From: Excoecaria cochinchinensis
Taxonomy: Eukaryota > Streptophyta > Magnoliopsida > Malpighiales > Euphorbiaceae
Assembly: GCA_947683425.1 (NCBI GenBank)
Contig: CANTUQ010000101.1
Coordinates: 24,761,001-24,825,000, forward strand
Direction of reading: 5' to 3'
Length of the DNA: 64,000 nucleotides
Positions 1-10,489 of the stretch are shown one piece after another. A program made the position numbers and the translations under genes. Under the pieces are notes generated by a model, which had not been told where the DNA came from, ran no database searches, and saw nothing but the letters and a program-made list of their open reading frames with translations. Position 1 is the first letter of the stretch. Every line of letters starts with the position of its first letter.

Positions 1-839
1 GAAGTTTGACCATGAGCAGATGTGCAGTTTTATCCGATAATTTATCGAAGACAATGTGTTCAATCACATCTGTAATGAGATAGATGCCAGAACACTGTGA
101 AATAAGCTGGAGACGTTGTATTCTTCAAAAACGGGAAATAATAAATTATTTTACTTGATCAAATTAGTGCAAGTAAGATATAGAGAAGGAACTTACTTGC
201 CAGACCACTTAAATGAGATGGAAGGAATTCAGGATCAACTAAATAGAATGGGAGTAAAACTGGATGATTAAGTGTTTGCTTTACTGGTGTTAGCCTCTCT
301 GCCACAGTCTTGGAAAATTTTGAAGATCTCCATCACCAACACTACACCCAATGGTGTGGTCAATATAGAGATTGTAAAAAGTAGTATCCTGAATGAAAAA
401 ATGAGAAGGAGATCACATGCCTCATCTTCTTCATCACAGTCAGATGTTCTAGTTGCAGAATCTAGAAGAAAGAGGCAATCTAGGGAACGAAACCCTAGAG
501 GAAAGAGCAGAGGGAAGCCAAATAAATATGCCAATATTGAATGCCATCACTGTAAAAAAAAGGGCCACATATTAAAAAGTTATGTAGAAAGTTCAAAAAG
601 GAACAAGAGAATCGAAGCAGAGCTGTGAAGAAAGATGACAGTAGCGATGATGAGCAGACTAATATCATAGATGAATTCAATATCATTTATGATAAAGATA
701 TTATTAATCTTGTATCTCAGGAGTCCAGTTGGGTGCTTAATAGTGGTGAATGAAGGCCTGTCAAAGGTTGTTGACAGAGGAGACGTTTGCTTGAAAACAG
801 AGAATGGTACTAAACTAATTCTGAAGGATGTCAGGCATA
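1..839 (+). pseudogene. Copia gag (3' part) and start of pol, broken
   Basis: This is gag-like coding sequence of the Tork-type element, including the DQLNRMGVKLDD-type segment and a zinc-knuckle region near 540-585. A stop (TAA) interrupts the frame at about 269-271. The CCHC knuckle is broken: CHHCKKKGH is followed by a one-base shift near 571, so the last cysteine is read as tyrosine in the open frame, while the adjacent frame continues with the expected basic residues. Another stop (TGA) lies near 750 after a WVLNSGE segment that resembles a damaged protease active site. Coding continues after the solo LTR at 2476. Confidence 0.75.
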
Positions 840-1780
840 TGTTAGTGGTTATGCCCTAGGCCAAACATTTGGACCTTGATGCAATCATTACATTTTTCAT
901 TTATATAATGGTTTTCTTCACATTAATATTATTGGTATGTTACATTATTGTAATGTTTATGAATAACATTGTTATTCATGTTGTCCCTAGTCATTTATCA
1001 ATAAAGCGCATAAAGATAAATTAAGACTAGTATAGATTTGCATTGATAATCATGGGATAATTATATATGATGATATAAATCGAATCTATAGGTATTTATT
1101 AGAAAATAAAGTACTTGATAGACCCACTGTAAGATCACTACATGAGATAGTGTCATAAGTGATCTTATAATAGATATGTTATTGAATCCTTTGACTTGAG
1201 GTTATCATAGTTTTCTACATAAGGAATATTATGTTTTGACATAATCAAATGTTATCTTTAATCGGATAATTATAAAGTTTATGATCGGATATAATGAGAA
1301 TTATGCAGAGAAAAGTGAATAATCAAGATGGAATTTGTCCCTCTCTAATGAGAGAGATATCTATTAGGCCCCTCGATAAGTAGAACTGTAAAAATGCATG
1401 GCCATACTTGAATTGATAGTGTGATCAATGTCATTTGAATTTATCAGTCTACTTAGTGATCGGGAAATTATATGTTTGAACAATATATAAGTTTGACATA
1501 GATCATGACTTATGTTCAAACAAGAAATCGTGTGACAAAAGGATAATAGCATATTCTGTTGTCAGATTAGAATCAGACTAACGATATTTATATTATTTGA
1601 GTAGTCATAATGTCTTGCTAGAAACCAGTTATGACTTGTGGGCTTATTATGAGATTAGACCCATTGTCAACTTAATATAAATCTATTGGGTCACACACCA
1701 AGACCAAAATGAACAAAATGGATTTTATTAGGGTATTTCGGAATAATATAAATATAGGTATTTATATTTGATTTCGAAAT

Positions 1781-1821
<41 letters not shown>

Positions 1822-1896
1822 ATAAATCCCGTATTTTGAATATGAGATAATTATATGTATTATATAATATTTCTTATTATTTAGAATAAGTAATAA

Positions 1897-1948
<52 letters not shown>

Positions 1949-2470
1949 TTGAATTAAGAGATAACATCCTTATTTATCTCTTTAGAGTTTGAAATATATT
2001 CAGATATATAATTGGATATATAGGTTAATAAAGTGAGTAACCTAATCACGTTTTTCCTAAGGAGAATAGGATAAAAGAGTGGCTGATTTTCCTTAGAAAA
2101 ACCTAATCACGTTTTCCTTTTCTTAAGAGAAAAAGGATTGAGAGTGGATATATTTTTCTTAGAGAGAAAAACCTAGCTGCCACCTTTTCTTTGAGAAAGA
2201 AAACTTAAAAATCCAGTCGCAACATAAGGGAGCTAGCACCCCTGTAAATTCTGTTCATTGGTTCGTGCGTGTGATACCGGTAGAGGACGTTCGTATTAGA
2301 GCAGCGTCTACAGTCCGAATTAAAGGAGTTTATTTCGACTTCCTACGTAGGAGAAATGTTGGTAAATATTATCTCTTCCTTTTGAATCAGTCGAAAATAC
2401 ATGTATCCTGTTTCGAGTTTTTATTTTATTCCGCTGCGTTAATATTGAATTATTCCGAAGAAACCCAACA
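840..2470 (+). repeat. Solo LTR (copia type) inserted in the Tork-like element, 1631 bp
   Basis: The segment starts TGTTAGTGG and ends AACCCAACA, so it has TG..CA ends with a short TGTT/AACA inverted repeat. It is flanked by a perfect 5-bp target duplication, gcata, at 835-839 and 2471-2475. Removing it together with one gcata restores a continuous reading frame of the interrupted retroelement. No internal retroelement sequence, primer site or polypurine tract accompanies it, which indicates LTR-LTR recombination. The start (TGTTAGTG..GCCCTAG) and the TTCCGCTGCGTTA near the end resemble the Angela-type LTRs at 14326 and 21987, so it is probably a relative. It contains two (AT)n runs, at 1784-1814 and 1901-1944. 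Confidence 0.88.
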
Positions 2471-2475
2471 GCATA

Positions 2476-5190
2476 TTCCAGACATGTGCCTGAATTTGAT
2501 CTCTATACGTAAACTTAAAAATGAGGGATATTGCAGCTCTTTCATTTATGACAAATAGAAACTTACAGAAGGCTCCTTAATAGTGGTTAGAGGTGAAAAT
2601 CATACAACTTTATATGTGATGGAAGCAAAACTCTCTATAGACACAGTTGCTGCTGTGGAGAAAGATAATGCAATTGAACGGTGGCATCGAAAACTTGGCC
2701 ACATGGGTGAAAAAACAATGAAAAGTCTAGACAAGAAAAAAATATTGCCTGGTATGGATGAAGTACACTTGGACAAATGTATTGATTGTCTATTTAGAAA
2801 GCAAAATAGAGTTGATTTTAAAAGTTTCCCTCCTTCCAGAATGAAGAATGTGTTAGATCTGATTCATTCAGATTTGTGTGGACCAATGCCAAAGTCACTT
2901 GGTGGTGCTCAGTATTTTGTGACTTTCATTGATGATCATTTGAGGAAGACATGGGTATATCTTCTGAAGACAAAAGATCAGGTGCTAGAAGTCTTAAAAG
3001 AATTTCATTCCTCAGTTGAGAGACAGACTGGAAAGAAGTTAAAATGCATCCGGACAGACAATGGTGGAGAATACACTGGACCATTTCATGTTTACTGCAA
3101 AGAGCATGCTATCCGGCATCAGATGACACCTCCAAAGACACTGCAGTTAAATGGATTAGCTGAAAGGATGAACAGAACTTTGATGGAGAGAGTCAGATGT
3201 ATACTCTCACATGGAAAATTGCCTAAGATTTTTTGGGGGTGAAGCTATACTCACAGTCGCACATGTATTGAATCTTTCACCTTGCACTCCTCTCAAGATG
3301 AATATTCCAGAAAAAGTATGGTTAGGAAAAGATGTTTCCTATGATCATCTGCGGGTGTTTGGCTGTAAAGCATTTGTTCATATCCCCAATGATAAGAGGT
3401 CCAAACTTGATGCTAAGATAAGACAGTATATTTTTATTGGCTATAGTCAAGATGAATTTGGCTATAGATTTTATGATCTTGTTAAGAAGAAACTTGTCAA
3501 GAGTCGTGATGCTGTATTTGTTGAAGATGAGACCATTGAAAATATTGACAAAATGAATTCCTGATTCCAATGGCGACTTATCAGATTTAAAATTAATTCC
3601 TCCAACACCGGTGCCAAGAGAAGTTGGAGATGAAGACCAAGTTTATCCACCTAATGATGATGATGCTCGTATAGAAGGTGGTTCTGATAATGATGATGAT
3701 GATCAAGATGATTTTCAGCATCAACACCTATGGCTTCTCCAGTTCCACTGAGAAGAGAAACACCACCTCCGCAAAGGAGAAGTGAAAGAACAAAGTGGTC
3801 ATCTTCTAGATATTCTCGTGACCAGTATGTGACTATTATTGAAGGGGAAGAACCTGAGAGTTATCAAGAAGCCATAGATGATGAATCCAAGCAGAAATAG
3901 ACTGAGGCCATGCAAGATGAGATGAAGTCATTACATCTATTCGAACTGTGCTGAAGTTAGCAGCAAGTTTTGACCTGGAGGTTGAACAAATGGATGTCAA
4001 AACTGCCTTCCTACATGGTGATTTGGAAGAAGAGATATACATGAAGCAGCCAGAGGGGTTCAAAGAAAGAGGAAAAAAAATTATGTCTGTAAGTTGAAGA
4101 AAAGCCTCTACGGCTTAAAACAGGCACCAAGACAATGGTATAAGAAATTTGAGTCTGTTATGGGAGAGCAAGGGTATAAAAAGACTACTTCAAACCATTG
4201 TGTTTTTGTGCAAAAATTCTCTAATAATGATTTCATTATTCTTTTGCTCTATGTGGATGATATGTTGATTGTTGGCCAGAATATTTCCAGAATTAACAAT
4301 TTGAAAAAGCAGTTGAGTAAATCTTTTGCTATAAAAGACTTGTGGTTAGTAAAACAGATTCTTAGCATGAATATTATCAGAGACAGAGGCGCCAAGAAAT
4401 TGTGATTGTCACAATAGAGGTACATTGAGAAAGTAATTCAGAGATTTAATATGGACAAAACTAAAGCTGTTAGTTGTCCTCTTGCTAATCACTTTAAGCT
4501 GAGTTCTAAACAAAACCCTTATATAGACAAAGAGAAGGAAAAGATGGATAAAATTCCATATACTTCAGCGGTTGGAAGTTTGATGTATGCTATGGTGTCC
4601 ACACGGCTAGATATCACTCATGCAGTTGTAACATTGGGCTACAGTAAAATGGATTTTCAGGTATTTTCGAAGAACTTTCAAAATATGTCTATATTTTGGA
4701 AATGACAAACCTGTGTTAGCTGGATACACAGATGCAGATATGGCCGGTGATGTAGATTTCAGAAAATTCACTTCTGATTACCTAATTAGTTTTGCAGGGG
4801 GAGCTGTGTCATGGCAGTTAAAGTTACAGAAATGTGTTGCACTTTCTACTACTGAAGCAGAGTTTATAGCAGCAACGGAAGTTTGTAAAAAGTTGATATG
4901 GATGAAAAAGTTATTGAAAGAACTTGATTTGCAGTAAGACAAATATCAGCTATTCTGTGATAGTTAGAGTGCTATTCATCTTGGAAAGAATGTCTCATTC
5001 CATTCGAGATCAAAACATATTCATGTGAGATATCATTGGATAAAAGATGTGATGGAAAAGAAACTACTACAGTTTGAGAAGATCCATACAGAAGAAAATG
5101 AGTCAGACACTTTAACGAAAATTCTACCAAAACAGAATTTTAAATATTATCGACTAGCTGCAGGACTAGCGGAGCCCCCCATCATGTAGT
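2476..5190 (+). pseudogene. Copia pol remnant (protease, integrase, RT, RNase H) of the Tork-like element
   Basis: The integrase zinc region (RWHRKLGHMGEKT .. CIDCLFRK) and catalytic core (DLIHSDLCGPM, FVTFIDD, TDNGGEYTG, AERMNRT) lie at about 2680-3240. RT motifs lie at about 3960-4280 (QMDVKTAFLHGD, LYGLKQAPRQWYKK, YVDDMLIVG). RNase H lies at about 4713-5100 (YTDADMAGD, ALSTTEAEFIAA, SKHIHVRYHWIKD). Damage includes a stop at about 2557, a frameshift in a G run near 3237, stops near 3562 and 3898, and a deletion near 3930 that joins the connector to mid-RT and removes the start of the RT domain. There is a further shift in an A run near 4075, a stop near 4403, and a truncation before RNase H near 4660-4705. 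It is a dead copy. Confidence 0.9.
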
Positions 5191-5205
5191 TGGAAGGGGG
5201 AGAAT

Positions 5206-5739
5206 TGTTAAGTGTGGGTTCCTCCACACGGTGGTGGGGCCCACACCATTGAAAAAGAAAAAAAAATTAAAAATGAGTTGAAAAGTCAAATTAGGTAGAT
5301 TGGCATTTGCGGCATCAATTTTTTTTTTCTTTCTTTTTTTCAAAGTTTACGGCTGGACAACTTATTGAAAGCTGTCCAAATGCGTATTTAATGCGTCTAG
5401 GCTCCTATAAATAGGCATTCTCACATCAGTTTAAATTCATCCTTCAGTTTTTTAAATTAAGAGAGAGAAGTACTTTAAAAAAATATTTGGGATATTTTTC
5501 TAAAAAAAAAGTGACAAAATAGTGAGTTTGAGAAATATTTGTGTGCCACTATTTTGGTTTTATCTCAAAATTATTGTATTGTCTTTTTCTTTTGTACCCA
5601 TTAATTTTATTAATGGAAAAAATATTTTAGAAATTTGTCCCGTGGACGTAATCCAAACGTTTTGGATGATCCACGTAAAATTGTTGATATCAATATTTTA
5701 TTCTGCTAATTTATTTTTATTTATCCGCTGTGCTCAACA
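5206..5739 (+). repeat. 3' LTR of the Tork-like copia element, 534 bp
   Basis: It starts TGTTAAGTG directly after a purine tract (ggaagggggaga) and ends CTCAACA. A TATAAATA box at 5406-5413 sits where an LTR promoter TATA is expected. The right boundary rests on the TG..CA rule only, because the partner LTR and the left target duplication are outside the window. Confidence 0.7.
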
Positions 5740-5982
5740 CATTCTTGGCAGAATACAGAAGGAATTGATGATGAAAAAAATGTGGGCCTTAAACCATTTA
5801 AGAAAATTGTTAACAAGATCCATATTTCAGAGGTTACAATTACATTTGTGATTCTGACTGAATTCAGGAGTTGTATGCAGTTTGCATTCATGGATATCCC
5901 TATCTATGTGCATCAGAGAAAACTAAAAGGGAGCCCATTTAGGAAGAAGCTCTAATAGACAGATAAAAATAAATGTCTAAAC

Positions 5983-6135
5983 CTGCAGCTGCAGAAACCA
6001 GTTGTCTCCACTTATCATGATGCTTGCTGAAACGAACAATCAATCTCTGCAAAATAGTCTTCAATGAAAGACTCTTTTTCAGTTTCAGCTTGAGAGAGCT
6101 CTACCAGCAACTTCTTAGTACTTGGAGTCCAATAC
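5983..6135 (-). pseudogene. MSH6-like mismatch-repair exon relic
   Basis: Read on the minus strand, an exon-like block between an acceptor (TTTTACAG) and a donor (CAG|GTTTAG) encodes YWTPSTKKLLVELSQAETEK, then, one base out of frame, LKTILQRLIVRFSKHHDKWR followed by QLVSAA. This matches the lever/clamp part of plant MutS homologue MSH6, as I recall the family. MSH6 pairs with MSH2 to recognise base mismatches in the nucleus. A one-base insertion near 6070 (in the GAGTCTTTC stretch) shifts the frame between the two halves. I could not find convincing neighbouring MSH6 exons on either side; the Tork-like LTR ends 243 bp away. It is a gene fragment, not a functional gene. MSH7 is a less likely source. 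Confidence 0.7.
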
Positions 6136-7759
6136 CTGTAAAATCCCTACATGCGCCAAGAAGGTATATAGACAAAAGTAAGCAACAAAGCCATTCTGAA
6201 GCAATCTTCTGTAAATCATTCATCGTAACAGAAGTTGAGATCTCAATGACAAAGCTGCTCTACTTTCTTTCTTTCTTTCTGACATGGATAGAAACTCAAA
6301 CTGAAGTCATGATCAGCACGCATGACTTCTCAAAAACCAAGTTGCCTTTGCCATATACCATAATGTCAAATGTTAAAGTATGCTAACTGAGAATTGAGAA
6401 ACAGACACCATACTGTTGCTCATAAAGTTGTGTTCAGAGGCTGTGGTCTATCTGAAATACGATAGCATATTAATATTCAATGTGTTGTAAGTGGACATCA
6501 GTTAATTGGGTCATTTTCCTCAACTAAACTTGCTTTAAGGCTGCATTGTCATATATGCACTCATGTATGAATTAAGACAAATTTAGTGTAAGACAATCAA
6601 TCAAGTGGCATGATGGCACAATGGCCTTTCTACGAGCACAAGAATGTGGATTTCTAATGGTAGCTCTCTGCCCTTGTATGTTTTATTATCCTCCTGATCG
6701 TAGTTTTGCCACACTCCTCTCCGCTCAGTTATGTACAAGAAAGTTTGCCATTAGTTAGAAACTCGAGAAGCATCAACCTCACTATTGCCGAGTTTAGTAA
6801 AAGGGGTTTAATTTGTGCCAGTTCCTCAGCTAATCTGTTGTTTTTGTTGATCTGTAAATCAACCCTGTTTCCAGATTGTGATAAAGAAAATTTTGCTCCT
6901 TTTTGTCTTTTAAAGAGGGGAAAAATTAAATTAGTTTTCGCCAATTAGTAAATATGATCACTCTCTCATAGAGGCTGAAGAGGCTGACAATTGTATCATC
7001 TGCAAGGAAATTTGAGACTTCAGAGATAAGGTACAAACAATTCACTTTTGACATTTGAGCGTGATCGATTAAAGAACTAGCTGTTGAAATTAAATCAGTG
7101 ACTCTTCCCTATCCTAAACAAGTTGAAGAACTTCAATTTTACATTTCACAGAGAATGACAAACACATAATAAACACATTTTCTGCAATCCGCAAATCACA
7201 TGCAACAAATCTAAAATTCTAGGCTTGTAGCAGGTAAGGCAGCCGCTTAATTATATAATCAAATATTCGTAGAAAAGCTACAAACTTAAAAGCTAGAAGT
7301 GATATTCAGCAATTGATAAATAACTAAAACTTCAATGCTTCTATGAATTAAGAACCTTGCCATGCTTCTCGCTGTATGTCTGGGGGAACTCAAGTAAGTT
7401 TTGTTTTCTTTGATTTAACAATTTATAATCTTTGACACAATTGCATCAGTTATGAAAGCTTGATTAACTCCTAACCCAAGTATCACAAGTCAACTTAGAT
7501 GAACTACAATCGTCAGATTCTCTTTGCCTGAAGTCTTTTAAATAAATGCCATTGCAGGAACTTTTAAGCACCTGCAACAGTAAAACAATGGAAACAATAA
7601 CTATAAAGATGTCATAATATCTATTTCATCATGAAATTTTTTCAGACAAAACTACATTTTAGGACTATATGAATTTAGGTTGACAATCAAGCAAAAAACA
7701 AAATTGGCAAAATTTCATAGAAAATCAGAAAGAAAAAGGTAAAATCTAAGATTCAGATA
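6136..7759. other. Intergenic / unassigned, no gene recognised
   Basis: AT-rich sequence with only short open frames. It may contain introns of the MSH6-like relic and the 3' flank of the DIM1-like pseudogene. I see no TE ends or recognisable domains. Confidence 0.5.
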
Positions 7760-9158
7760 TCATAAGTGTATGCCAGCCATATTGAACCGAGAAAGAAGGT
7801 ATAAGAATTCCTCTTGTGTAAGTTTTGATGATCTCTTCTTATGAAAATTTCTTTCTTTCAAAACATGTAAAACTTTTTCTTTGAATTCAGACACTTGAGC
7901 ATCTGCATCACCATCACCATCACCATCCTCCATATCCATTTCATCATCTGTTCTATCATCCAAGTCCATGCTCTCATCTCCTTTATAATCTCCTAATCCA
8001 GAAACATCCATTTGAACATCAACACCTTCAGAAGCAGCCTCTAATGCCTGAAGTGTCTTGTAGTTCTTTTCCAGCAAAGTTAAGACATTCTTCATCCTGA
8101 AAATTGAGCCAAGAGTCTTGTTCTTTCGGATGAAACATATTCGTATAAATCCATCCCATTCCTTAGGATTTACTTGAGGACGCAGCTTCCTGGGCTCAAT
8201 TCGAACTACAGAGGAATCCACTTTTGTTGAAGGCCTGAAATTATTCTTCCCAACTTTGAGGAGGGAGACTCTAGCATAGAGCTGTGTATTCACAGATAGA
8301 CGGCAATACGTGTATCACCTGGCTGGGCGATAAGTCTCATTGCAAATTCCTTCTGAAACATTATAATGGCACATCGAAAAGAAGGTTGGTGGTTCAGTAA
8401 TTTAAATGTGAGGGGAGAGGATATTTGATAAGGGATGTTTGCCACACATATATCGAAGTAGGGAAGAACAGTCCTGAGCATATCATCCTGAATCACCTGC
8501 CAATCCCAGAATCAAAGATATTAAACTGATCATCTTCAATTCTTAGTTCAATTGTCCTCAAAATAGAAATCGACCAAGTATTTATTGACATCATAAACAC
8601 AAAGTTTGGGGCTCAACAAACAGCTTGTTTGGTTACTATATGATGCAAGAGGAGAAAAAGCATTCCAGTTTCCTCATAAGTCAGAACAAACAAGCTGTCA
8701 AGCTCATAGCACCACCATTATTAAAAAGAAACACAGAAAATAAACATCAATAAAATTGATCGTAATTCCGATGGCTGATAACCAGAACTTAAAGTGCAAA
8801 AACAGAGAAAGAATTAACAATAAAAGTAAAACTAAACTCATACCTTTAATCGACTCGAATGAGGAGTGCCCTGAAAATGGCGTTGAAGCTCGAGAACCAT
8901 GCGGGGATCAAGCTCAACAGCAATAACCATTTTTCCGGCTTCCAGAAGCTTCTTGGTAAGATTTCCTGTACCGGGACCAATCTCGAGAATAACATCAGTG
9001 CTATTAATTCCTGATTTCTGGACTATGCTGTCCACCAGCAAGGGGTTCTTAAGGATGTGCTGCCCCTTCGATTTGTGGAATGATATCCCTCATTGGTAGT
9101 GGTTCGACGGAGCTCGCGACGCTTTTGGCTTCTCTTTCTTCATCTTGCCGCCCGCCAT
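7760..9158 (-). pseudogene. DIM1: DIM1-type 18S rRNA dimethyladenosine transferase, disabled
   Basis: KsgA/Dim1 enzymes use S-adenosylmethionine to dimethylate two adjacent adenines near the 3' end of small-subunit rRNA. Exon 1 (9158-8844) starts MAGGKMKKEKPKAS and holds the SAM-binding motif ILEIGPGTGNLT. A GT..AG intron (8843-8497) interrupts LK|V in phase 0. Exon 2 (8496-7760) holds the catalytic NIPY motif (VANIPYQISS), the KVGKNNFRP segment, an acidic linker rich in Asp and Gly, and the conserved end SKLTQEEFLYLLSRFN, closed by TGA at 7760-7762. Two lesions disable it. Codon 23 is TGA (9092-9090), where the family has Gly in HYQGGISFH. One base is missing near 8309, after QPGDT, which shifts the frame until the stop after AVYL. 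A codon is also missing in VSLLKVGK. The intron is retained, so this is a decayed gene or genomic duplicate, not a retrocopy. Two assembly errors are a less likely explanation. Confidence 0.92.
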
Positions 9159-9823
9159 CGGTTCTGATTTCGCGGTACCGATGTGGCAGCCAAAAGAAAG
9201 CAAGAGAGACTTTGCTGTTTAGGGTTTTATGATTGCAAGCGCCTACTGCGATCTGTACTAAACTTAGGACTGTACAGATTTTGGGTCAAACCGACCAACC
9301 CGACAGTCAAACCGATCAATTTATCAGATTTACTAGCACCCTGCACCCTGACCAATTTATCCACAAAAAAGAAATCAGCAAATGAAATGAGTTCTGGCAG
9401 TGGACTGCTGACCTGTACACGTTTTTGTGTTTTATATTTTATATTTATAAATTAAATATTGGATATTATCATAATATTATTTATTACTGTAAGTTGTTTA
9501 AAATAATAGGAAAATCATTCCAACCTTAAAAAATAACAAACATAATCACCAACATTTATTATTCATATAGCTAACTAAAACATATAAAATATTCATTCAT
9601 ATATCTAATTCATAGCTAATTCAAGTATTTACTTCCTTTAGCTTTAAATAATGGAAAAGGAATCAAGTCAATTGTAAAGAAAATCACACTGTATTTACTA
9701 AAACACAATATAAGCACTGCTCTATTTATGTAACTGGAACAATCATCACAAGAACATAAAATAAGAATATACTCAAAACACTCTTAAAACTGAATTGGGA
9801 TCAAACCTCAAAATGATCCGCTC
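9159..9823. promoter_or_regulatory. Upstream flank of the DIM1-like pseudogene, intergenic
   Basis: This is the former 5' flank of the minus-strand DIM1-like gene. Beyond about 9430 it is AT-rich without recognisable features. A CGGTTTGAC-like motif run near 9285-9325 resembles sequences near 24950-25020, but I could not define an element. Confidence 0.35.
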
Positions 9824-10330
9824 TCACTTATGCCCCCTTAAGTACATCTAAATTTCTGCACAAAAGTTACAAACCCAACTCAGACAAACAGAAAATAATT
9901 GTGTTATGATAAGCTAGCTGTCACAAACACCATTAACTTAAATAGAATAACAAGTCTCAATGGAGTTCCATGTCTAACCTGAAGGACCCACAAGCTAAGA
10001 AGAGAATCTATGCAGAACAAGCCAAACCCCACCAAGTAAAAAATCTGCATCATAACCAAAATACCATTAGCTGGATATCCAATCTTTAAATAAATAAACC
10101 TCAACTCTATTGTATTAAGCATCTCCATGAGTTGAAATATTTCAAACTATTAACAGATCGCATATTTGAAACTTTATTAATTATGCATGCTAATGAAATG
10201 GAAAGCAACTTTCAAAATTTATCCAGACTATAACCCAAAATTGCAGAACATGAGAACTTACGTCAATGACTTCCCATGGAAGATTATCGGAGGAGCAATA
10301 GAAGCAAATATACAGAAGCCTACGTGAAGT
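9824..10330 (-). pseudogene. SCAMP (secretory carrier membrane protein) 3' end relic
   Basis: SCAMPs are four-pass membrane proteins of the plasma membrane and trans-Golgi/early endosome system. Three minus-strand exon remnants are visible. Exon A (10330-10262, between CTACTACAG and GTAAGT) encodes LHVGFCIFASIAPPIIFHGK and SLT, the third membrane segment of the family. Exon B (10044-9979, between ATGATGCAG and GTTAGA) encodes IFYLVGFGLFCIDSLLSLWV and LQ, the fourth membrane segment. Exon C (9855-9824) keeps the terminal MY.RGHK-stop pattern, but a missing base and an internal TAG break it. The short exon expected between A and B was not found. The 14-kb retroelement at 10359-24521 sits 29 bp upstream of exon A, in what was an intron. 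I did not find the upstream SCAMP exons beyond 24526. Confidence 0.82.
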
Positions 10331-10358
10331 CTGTAGTAGATTCAACCAAAATCAATTG

Positions 10359-10482
10359 TGTGAGAAATCATCCCGTATTATTTTCTATATCATTTCTTAG
10401 TAATTACAGACATTTATACACAAAAGATTGTTACAAATTCAACTATTACTGCTACCTACTACTTACTTGCTACCTGCTAACA
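10359..10482 (-). repeat. 3' LTR of the Ale-like element, 124 bp
   Basis: On the plus strand it reads TGTGAGAAATC .. GCTAACA. It differs from the other LTR (24394-24521) by a 4-bp ACTT unit and one base near the end. Confidence 0.93.
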
Positions 10483-10489
10483 CTCCCCC

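Larger units (their letters stand above)
1..5739 (+). mobile_element. Decayed Tork/Tnt1-like Ty1/copia retrotransposon, 5' end outside window
   Basis: Gag, protease, integrase, reverse transcriptase and RNase H remnants follow each other in copia order, then a purine-rich tract (about 5191-5203) and a 3' LTR. The window begins inside gag, so the 5' LTR and primer site are not visible. The body is interrupted by a solo LTR at 840-2470. The integrase and RT segments resemble the Tnt1/Tork lineage: FVTFIDD, GGEYTG and AERMNRT in integrase, YVDDMLIVG in RT. That lineage call comes from motif memory, not a tree. The element cannot be autonomous because it has several stops, frameshifts and deletions. 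Confidence 0.9.

Noticed and set aside
6024..6386. 120-codon plus-strand frame
   Set aside because: It is antisense to the MSH6-like exon relic and has no recognisable similarity of its own.
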